This document shows, piece by piece, positions 35,192-40,665 of a stretch of 40,665 bases of DNA; positions within the stretch are counted from its first letter, which is position 1, and every line of letters starts with the position of its first letter. Origin of the DNA: Ancylobacter novellus (GTDB taxonomy: Bacteria; Pseudomonadota; Alphaproteobacteria; Rhizobiales; Xanthobacteraceae). The notes below the pieces were generated by a model. That model did no database searches and had not been told where the DNA came from. It saw nothing but the letters and a program-made list of their open reading frames with translations. The stretch spans positions 1 through 40,665 of the forward strand of contig QFQD01000022.1 in the NCBI GenBank assembly GCA_003241485.1, in the 5' to 3' direction. Position numbers and translations under genes: made by a program.

Positions 35192-36304
35192 ATGGCAGGT
35201 TGGCAGACCGGACAAATGCTCACGAGACGGGGTCCCGCCGTCGCGGCGCTGCTGCTCGCCGTCTCACTGGCCGCTTGCGGCGAAGACAAGCAGCCGGCGG
35301 CCAAGGTGCCCCTGCCCGTCGCGACGGAAACGGCGGCACTGGTCCACATCGACAACGTCGTTTCGCTCACGGGCGAAGTGCGCGCGCGTGTGGAGAGTGA
35401 CTTGTCGTTCCGGATTGCCGGGCGGATCGCGACGCGTCTCGTGGATGTCGGCGCCACGGTCGCAGCCGGCCAGGTCCTCGCCACGCTGGAAACGACGGAG
35501 CAGGCCACCGAGGTTGCCTCCCGAAAGGCCGGCGTGCAGTCGGCCGAGGCGACGCTTCGGCAGGCGACAAGTGCCTTTGAGCGCCAGCAGGAGCTGATGA
35601 AGAGCGGCTTCACCACGCAGTCCAGTTTTGACGATGCCAGTCAGGCGCTCACCGCCGCCCAGTCGGCGCTGAAGACGGCGCAAGCCAACCTGTCCACCGC
35701 GGAGCAGCAGCTTGATTACACGTCGCTGCGCGCGGATTCCGCGGGAACGATCACCTCCCGCAACGCGGAGGTCGGGCAGGTGGTCGAAGCGGCACAGGCC
35801 GTCTTTACCCTCGCCCATGAGGGCGCGCGGGACGCCGTCTTCGAGATCGACGAATCGCTTCTCACGGATGAGCTGAAGGACGCGACCCTGTCCCTCACAC
35901 TGCTGTCCGATCCGTCCATCCACGCTTCGGCGAAGGTCCGCGAAGTGGCGCCGATGATCGATCCGACGACCGGAACGATCCGCGTCAAGCTCGCCATCGA
36001 GAACCCGCCGCCGCAGATGGGGCTCGGTACCTCGGTTGTCGGTGTCGGGCGGTTTCGGTCGCGGGAGGTGGTCAGCTTTCCTTGGCAGGCCTTCTTCTCC
36101 GAGGGCGACAGCCCCGCCGTCTGGGTCGTGGCTCCAGACAGGACTGTGTCGCTGCGCCGCGTCGTGATCGACACTTATCGAAGCGGGAAATTCGGTCTGC
36201 GCAGCGGCGTCGCGCCGGGGGAGACGGTGGTAATCGCCGGCGCCCAGCTGCTGCACCCCGGTCAGGTCATCGATCCGCGTTCAGCGGATGGGAAATCCCC
36301 ATGA
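35192..36304 (+). CDS. RND efflux periplasmic adaptor, lipoprotein (first of two)
   Basis: 370 residues from the ATG at 35192, which has GGTGAG 7 nt upstream; ATGs at 35186 and 35216 are alternatives. The lipobox LAAC puts the lipidated Cys at residue 29. Barrel-sandwich (lipoyl-like) halves are RIAGRIATRLVDVGATVAAGQVLATLE and SLRADSAGTITSRNAEVGQVV, separated by a coiled-coil hairpin (about 100-180). A beta-barrel domain follows (REVAPMIDPTTGTIRVKLAIEN). It bridges the inner-membrane pump to an outer-membrane channel. Its stop overlaps the second adaptor start as ATGA. Confidence 0.92.
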   Translation: MAGWQTGQMLTRRGPAVAALLLAVSLAACGEDKQPAAKVPLPVATETAALVHIDNVVSLTGEVRARVESDLSFRIAGRIATRLVDVGATVAAGQVLATLETTEQATEVASRKAGVQSAEATLRQATSAFERQQELMKSGFTTQSSFDDASQALTAAQSALKTAQANLSTAEQQLDYTSLRADSAGTITSRNAEVGQVVEAAQAVFTLAHEGARDAVFEIDESLLTDELKDATLSLTLLSDPSIHASAKVREVAPMIDPTTGTIRVKLAIENPPPQMGLGTSVVGVGRFRSREVVSFPWQAFFSEGDSPAVWVVAPDRTVSLRRVVIDTYRSGKFGLRSGVAPGETVVIAGAQLLHPGQVIDPRSADGKSP

Positions 36305-37386
36305 AACGCTCCCTTGTTCCCCTACTCCTGCTCGGATGCCTGTCACTCGCGGGTTGCAAGGCCGAGGGCGAGCCGGCGGATGCCGCCCCGCCGCCCCGGC
36401 CCGTGCTGACCGTTCTGGCCGAACCGGCAGGCGATCGCGCGGCAGGGTTCGCCGGCACCATCCAGCCGCGCTACCAGGCCGCTCTCGGTTTCCGCGTGCT
36501 CGGGCGGGTCATCGCCCGCAATGTCGATGTCGGGGACCGCGTGAAGCCAGGCCAGGCGCTGATGCTGCTGGATCCGATGGTGCTGGATCTGGCCGTGCGG
36601 GCACGCGAGGCCGATCTCGCCACCGCGCAGGCGCAGCTGTCGAACACGACCTCCGCACAGTCGCGCAGCGAGACGTTGCGCGACAAGAAAGTCGTCAGCC
36701 AGGCGGAATTCGAGAACGCGCTGCAGGCGCGAGAGGCGGCTGCCGCCTCGGTGGAACAGGCCAAGGCCGCCCTCACCCAGGCCCGCGAACAGCGCAGCTA
36801 TGCCACGCTGAGCGCGGATGTCGACGGCATCGTCGTGTCGGTCGCGGCCGAAGTCGGGCAGACCGTCTCGCCGGGCCAGACGGTCATCACCGTGGCTCGC
36901 ACCGACGAAATCGAGGCGGTCGTCGATCTTCCCGAGGACGTGGCACGCGCGCTCTCGACCGGCACGCGTTTTTCCGTCGCCCTGCAGTCGGCGCCATCGG
37001 CATCGACCTCGGGCACGGTACGGGAAATCGCGCCGCAGGCCGACGCAACGACCCGGATGCGACGGGTCAAGATCACGCTCGACAATCCTCCCGACGCCTT
37101 CCTGCTGGGCGCAACGATTTCCGCTGTCCCTCTCGATGTGGCGGGAGACCGGCCTATCGAACTGCCGGCCTCCGCCGTGCTGGAGCGCGATGGCGCGCCG
37201 CGCGTCTGGGTGGTGGATCCGGCCATGGGGACCGTGAAGACCGTACCCGTGACGATTGCCGACCGGGACGACGTGCATGTGCGCATCTCAACCGGGCTTG
37301 AAGCAGGCACGCAGGTGGTGATCGCCGGCGTGCACAGCCTGACCGAGGGACAGCTCGTTCAGACAGACGGAAAGGCCAATCCGTGA
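36301..37386 (+). CDS. RND efflux periplasmic adaptor, lipoprotein (second of two)
   Basis: 361 residues from the ATG at 36301. The lipobox LSLAGC gives lipidated Cys19. It shares the same layout as the first adaptor: a lipoyl half GFRVLGRVIARNVDVGDRVKPGQ, a coiled-coil hairpin (about 95-165), the second half ATLSADVDGIVVSVAAEVGQTV and a beta-barrel (REIAPQADATTRMRRVKITLDN). The two adaptors are clearly paralogous in plan but not near-identical. A tandem pair of adaptors serving one pump is the TriAB arrangement. Its stop overlaps the pump start as GTGA. Confidence 0.92.
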   Translation: MKRSLVPLLLLGCLSLAGCKAEGEPADAAPPPRPVLTVLAEPAGDRAAGFAGTIQPRYQAALGFRVLGRVIARNVDVGDRVKPGQALMLLDPMVLDLAVRAREADLATAQAQLSNTTSAQSRSETLRDKKVVSQAEFENALQAREAAAASVEQAKAALTQAREQRSYATLSADVDGIVVSVAAEVGQTVSPGQTVITVARTDEIEAVVDLPEDVARALSTGTRFSVALQSAPSASTSGTVREIAPQADATTRMRRVKITLDNPPDAFLLGATISAVPLDVAGDRPIELPASAVLERDGAPRVWVVDPAMGTVKTVPVTIADRDDVHVRISTGLEAGTQVVIAGVHSLTEGQLVQTDGKANP

Positions 37387-40300
37387 AGAACTTCAACCTT
37401 TCCGACTGGGCGCTGCGGCACCGTTCGCTGGTCTGGTACTTCATGCTCGTCTTCTCGCTGGCGGGCCTGCTCTCCTATTTCAATCTCGGCCGTGCCGAGG
37501 ATCCCGACTTCACCATCAAGACGATGATCATCCAGGCGAGCTGGCCGGGCGCGTCCGTCGAGGACACGATCAGCCAGATCACCAATCGGATCGAGAAGAA
37601 GCTCGAAGAGCTGCCGGCCTTCGATACGGCGCGCAGCCTCAATACGCCGGGCTCGACCACGATCTTCGTCGATCTGCGCGACACGACCAAGGCCAAGGAT
37701 ATCCCCGATATCTGGGTCAAGATCCGCAACATGATCGGTGACATACGGAGCCAGTTTCCCGAAGGGGTGGTCGGTCCGTTCTTCAATGACAGTTTCGGCG
37801 ACGTGTTCGGCAACATCTACGCCTTCACTGCCGATGGGCTGAGCCAGCGCCAGCTGCGTGACTATGTCGAGGACATCCGCACAAAGATCCTCACCGTTCC
37901 GGATGTGGGCAAGGTCGACCTGATCGGTGCGCAGGACGAGGTCATCTATCTCGAATTCTCGACCAAGCAGATCGCCGCGCTCGGCATCACCCAGCAGATG
38001 GTCGTCGACACGCTGAAAGCGCAGAACGCCATTTCGCCATCCGGCGTCATCGAGGCCGACGGCGAGCGCATCAGTATGCGTGTCGGGGGGCAGTTCGTAT
38101 CCGAGGACAGCCTGCGGGCGATCAACCTGCGCATCAACGACCGCTTCTTCCGCCTGGGGGATGTCGCCACCATACGGCGCGGCTATGTCGACCCACCGAC
38201 CGCCCTGTTCCGGGTCAATGGCGAGCCGGCGATTGGCGTCGCCATCGGCATGAAGCCGAACGGCAACCTGATGGCGTTCGGCGAGGCGCTCAAGGCCGAG
38301 ATGGCGCGAATCGAGCGGGAATTGCCGGTTGGTATCGGCGTGCATCTGGTGTCCGACCAGCCCGCCATTGTGCACGAGGCGGTCGGCGGCTTCGTCCAGG
38401 CCTTGATCGAGGCGGTGGCGATCGTCCTGATCGTGAGCTTCGTCAGCCTCGGCCTGCGCGCCGGGCTCGTGGTGGCTGTGTCGATCCCTCTGGTACTGGC
38501 CATCACATTTGTGGTGATGGAGTTCTGGGGCATCTCGCTTCAGCGCATCTCGCTCGGCGCTCTCATCATCGCGCTCGGGCTACTGGTCGACGACGCCATG
38601 ATCGCGGTGGAGATGATGGTGGCACGGCTGGAGAGGGGCGACCCGATCGAGAAGGCCGCCACTTACGTTTACACCCACACCGCCTTCCCCATGCTGACCG
38701 GCACGCTGGTAACGGTGGTCAGCTTTTTCCCGGTGGCGCTCAACAACAGCAATGCGGGTGAATTCACCTTCACCCTGTTCGTCGTCATCGCGGTCTCGCT
38801 GCTCGTGTCCTGGCTCGTGGCGGTGCTTTTCGTGCCGCTGCTCGGCGTGACCATGCTGCCAAAGACGATGAAGAGCCATCACGACCAGCCAGGCCGGCTG
38901 ACGCGCGGCTTCGGCGCGCTGCTGCGCCTGTGCGTGCGCTGGAAATGGATGACCATCGCCGCCACCGTGATGCTGTTCGTCCTGTCGATCGTCGGCATGG
39001 GTTTCGTCCAGCAACAGTTCTTCCCGTCCTCCGACCGCAACGAGGTCATCATCGACTGGACCGCGCGGCAGAACACGGCGATCACCGAGACGTTGGCGCA
39101 GATCGAGCGATTCGAGAAAACCGCGCTGGCCGGCGATCCCGATATCGACCACTGGTCCTCGCATGTCGGCGAGGGCGCGCCGCGCTTCGTGCTCTCCTTC
39201 GACGTGCCGCCGGCCAGTCCGAATTTCGGCCAGATCGTCATCGTCGCGAAGGATATCGAGGCGCGAGAGCGGCTGCGGGCGAAATTCAAGCCCATCCTTG
39301 ACCGCGACTTCGTCGGCATAGACGCCTTCGTGCATCTGCTCGATATCGGCCCGCCTGTCGGCCGCCCTGTGCAGTATCGCGTCAGCGGTCCCGACATCGC
39401 CACGGTGCGCGAGCAGGCGCAGAAACTCGCCACCAGCATCGGCCAGAACCCCGCCGTCGGCGACATCGTCTATAACTGGAACGAACCCGCCCGGGTGCTG
39501 AAGGTCGACGTCCTGCAGGACAAGGCGGCACAGCTCGGCATTACGTCGGAGACCATTTCGACCGCGCTGAACAGCATTGTCGGCGGTTCCGCCACCACTC
39601 AGGTGCGCGACGACATCTATCTTATCGATGTGGTCGGCCGCGCGCAGAAGAACGAGCGCTCCTCGCTCGATACGCTGAAAAACCTGGAGATACAGACCAG
39701 CAGCGCCAAATCCGTGCCGCTCGCGGCAATCGCCAACATCCGCTACGAATTCGAACAGCCCATCGTCTGGCGGCGAGGCCGGCTGCCGACTCTCACCCTC
39801 AAGGCCGCCATCATTGGCGACGCGCAGCCCGCCACGGTGGTCGCGGCGCTGGAGCCGGCGGTGAAGGCGGTGCAGGAGCAGCTTCCGGCCGGCTATCGCA
39901 TTGTCGTCGGCGGCGCGGTCGAGGAAAGCGCCAAGAGCCAGGGGCCGATCCTTGCCGTGGTGCCGTTGATGCTGCTGACCATGGCGACGATCCTGATGAT
40001 CCAGCTGCAGAGTTTCCAGCGGCTGTTCATGGTATTCATCGTCGCGCCGCTGGCATTGATCGGCGTGGTCGCCGCCCTGCTGCCGAGCGGCGCCCCACTC
40101 GGATTTGTCGCCATTCTCGGCGTGCTGGCGCTGATCGGCATCCTCATTCGGAACTCGGTCATCCTGGTGGTGCAGATCGAGGAATTGCGACACGAAGGCA
40201 TGGACGGCTGGTCGGCGGTGGTTGAAGCGACGGAGCACCGCATGCGTCCCATCATGCTCACCGCCGCGGCTGCCAGCCTGGCGTTGATCCCCATCGCGCG

Positions 40301-40457
40301 GGAGATCTTCTGGGGGCCGATGGCCTACGCCATGATGGGCGGCATCATTGTCGGCACGGTGCTGACGCTGCTGTTCCTGCCCGCGCTCTATGTCACCTGG
40401 TTCCAGCTCAAGGAGCCTGATCCGACCCCGGCACCGCCCTTCCCCGCTCCGCATTGA
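37383..40457 (+). CDS. RND efflux pump, AcrB/TriC-like inner-membrane transporter
   Basis: 1,024 residues from a GTG at 37383 (GGAAAGG 8 nt upstream). Twelve membrane segments and two large periplasmic loops are expected; hydrophobic clusters sit near residues 12-32, 335-490, 520-545 and 860-1010. The proton relay aspartates are D403 and D404 in GLLVDDAMIAVEMM. The relay lysine of AcrB TM10 is replaced by R923 in GILIRNSVILV, which is usual in the TriC-type branch. With the two upstream adaptors it should expel hydrophobic or amphiphilic toxicants. No outer-membrane channel gene is adjacent, so a TolC homologue elsewhere is needed. Confidence 0.96.
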   Translation: MKNFNLSDWALRHRSLVWYFMLVFSLAGLLSYFNLGRAEDPDFTIKTMIIQASWPGASVEDTISQITNRIEKKLEELPAFDTARSLNTPGSTTIFVDLRDTTKAKDIPDIWVKIRNMIGDIRSQFPEGVVGPFFNDSFGDVFGNIYAFTADGLSQRQLRDYVEDIRTKILTVPDVGKVDLIGAQDEVIYLEFSTKQIAALGITQQMVVDTLKAQNAISPSGVIEADGERISMRVGGQFVSEDSLRAINLRINDRFFRLGDVATIRRGYVDPPTALFRVNGEPAIGVAIGMKPNGNLMAFGEALKAEMARIERELPVGIGVHLVSDQPAIVHEAVGGFVQALIEAVAIVLIVSFVSLGLRAGLVVAVSIPLVLAITFVVMEFWGISLQRISLGALIIALGLLVDDAMIAVEMMVARLERGDPIEKAATYVYTHTAFPMLTGTLVTVVSFFPVALNNSNAGEFTFTLFVVIAVSLLVSWLVAVLFVPLLGVTMLPKTMKSHHDQPGRLTRGFGALLRLCVRWKWMTIAATVMLFVLSIVGMGFVQQQFFPSSDRNEVIIDWTARQNTAITETLAQIERFEKTALAGDPDIDHWSSHVGEGAPRFVLSFDVPPASPNFGQIVIVAKDIEARERLRAKFKPILDRDFVGIDAFVHLLDIGPPVGRPVQYRVSGPDIATVREQAQKLATSIGQNPAVGDIVYNWNEPARVLKVDVLQDKAAQLGITSETISTALNSIVGGSATTQVRDDIYLIDVVGRAQKNERSSLDTLKNLEIQTSSAKSVPLAAIANIRYEFEQPIVWRRGRLPTLTLKAAIIGDAQPATVVAALEPAVKAVQEQLPAGYRIVVGGAVEESAKSQGPILAVVPLMLLTMATILMIQLQSFQRLFMVFIVAPLALIGVVAALLPSGAPLGFVAILGVLALIGILIRNSVILVVQIEELRHEGMDGWSAVVEATEHRMRPIMLTAAAASLALIPIAREIFWGPMAYAMMGGIIVGTVLTLLFLPALYVTWFQLKEPDPTPAPPFPAPH

Positions 40458-40467
40458 GCGGGGAAGG
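40438..40467 (+). terminator. Hairpin terminator overlapping the pump stop codon
   Basis: A perfect 12-bp stem, CCTTCCCCGCTC (40438-40449) with GAGCGGGGAAGG (40456-40467), encloses CGCATT. The TGA stop (40455-40457) is in the loop edge and stem, so the hairpin begins within the last codons. No T-run follows, so it may need Rho or serve as a stabiliser. Confidence 0.6.
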
Positions 40468-40520
40468 CGCCGCCACGCCCTGTTGTTGGCCATCCGTATC
40501 GCGGCGGCGGAACGCTGCGA

Positions 40521-40665
40521 TCAGCCGAGGGCGTCGGCCTCGGTGATGAGGCGCGCGAACTGGTCGCGGCGGGCGAAATAGGCCGGCTTGATCTTGTCCA
40601 GCTTGCTGGAATCGACCACCAGATGGGCCTCGGCCGCGCGCGCCAGCACGGCCTGCTTGATCGGC
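40521..40665 (-). CDS. DeoR/GlpR-family transcriptional regulator, C-terminal end (5' part off window)
   Basis: The last 47 residues plus stop of a minus-strand gene that continues beyond base 40665. The segment KQAVLARAAEAHLVVDSSKLDKIKP followed by QFARLITEADALG resembles the C-terminal effector domain of DeoR-family regulators, where VVDSSKFG and an ITD-type ending are conserved. Such regulators sense phosphorylated sugars. The identification rests on a short fragment. It is convergent with the RND operon. Confidence 0.6.
   Translation of the reverse strand, partial: PIKQAVLARAAEAHLVVDSSKLDKIKPAYFARRDQFARLITEADALG

Noticed and set aside
38580..40493. 637-codon ORF on the minus strand opposite the RND pump
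   Set aside because: Antisense shadow rich in Arg, His and Gln, without membrane segments or domains.

Overview
The window is GC-rich (roughly two-thirds G+C by eye) with densely packed genes and reads as the chromosome of an alphaproteobacterium, most likely a member of the Hyphomicrobiales. The gene set points there: phosphatidylcholine synthase, an IalB-family periplasmic protein, HspQ, and the sdhE/mfd block divergent from recG. The codon and gene style would suit a Xanthobacteraceae/Ancylobacter-Starkeya type organism, but that narrower placement is inference.

Layout. 1-3968 (minus) is most of a very large glycine-rich autotransporter whose C-terminal barrel lies off the left edge. 4092-10465 is a catabolic-looking module: a HisD-family dehydrogenase, a divergent PuuR-like XRE-cupin regulator, and a four-gene polyamine/opine-type ABC importer. 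Both divergent promoter regions carry an identical 13-bp element resembling the E. coli PuuR box, which ties the dehydrogenase, regulator and importer into one likely regulon. 10474-11712 (minus) is an M20 metallopeptidase whose 5' end looks frameshifted at a C6 run. 11957-16673 (minus) is a four-gene BMP-type nucleoside ABC importer with a terminator behind it and a possible leader ORF in front. 16859-20995 holds quinone oxidoreductase, phosphatidylcholine synthase, a UbiH-family hydroxylase and an AEC permease.

21185-24905 holds hspQ, an IalB protein, a YejA-like Tat-exported oligopeptide-binding protein and a small secreted protein of unknown function. 25020-31122 is the DNA repair block mfd, sdhE and recG. 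31139-33100 holds a DUF454 membrane protein, mobA, the convergent mobB and a TusA-like sulfur carrier, a small molybdenum-cofactor neighbourhood. 33233-34274 holds a secreted alpha/beta hydrolase and a short phage-associated, macrodomain-like protein. 34394-40457 is a TetR-controlled RND efflux operon with two lipoprotein adaptors and one pump (TriABC-like architecture), with a perfect 17-bp palindrome in the divergent promoter. The window closes inside a DeoR-family regulator on the minus strand.

No tRNA, rRNA, insertion sequence, integrase or CRISPR array was seen. No gene-free stretch exceeds about 205 bases. The best candidate for an undescribed system is the PuuR-like/HisD-like/ABC importer module: the regulator and operator suggest a polyamine or related amine, but the presence of a HisD paralogue rather than standard putrescine-catabolic enzymes leaves the substrate open.
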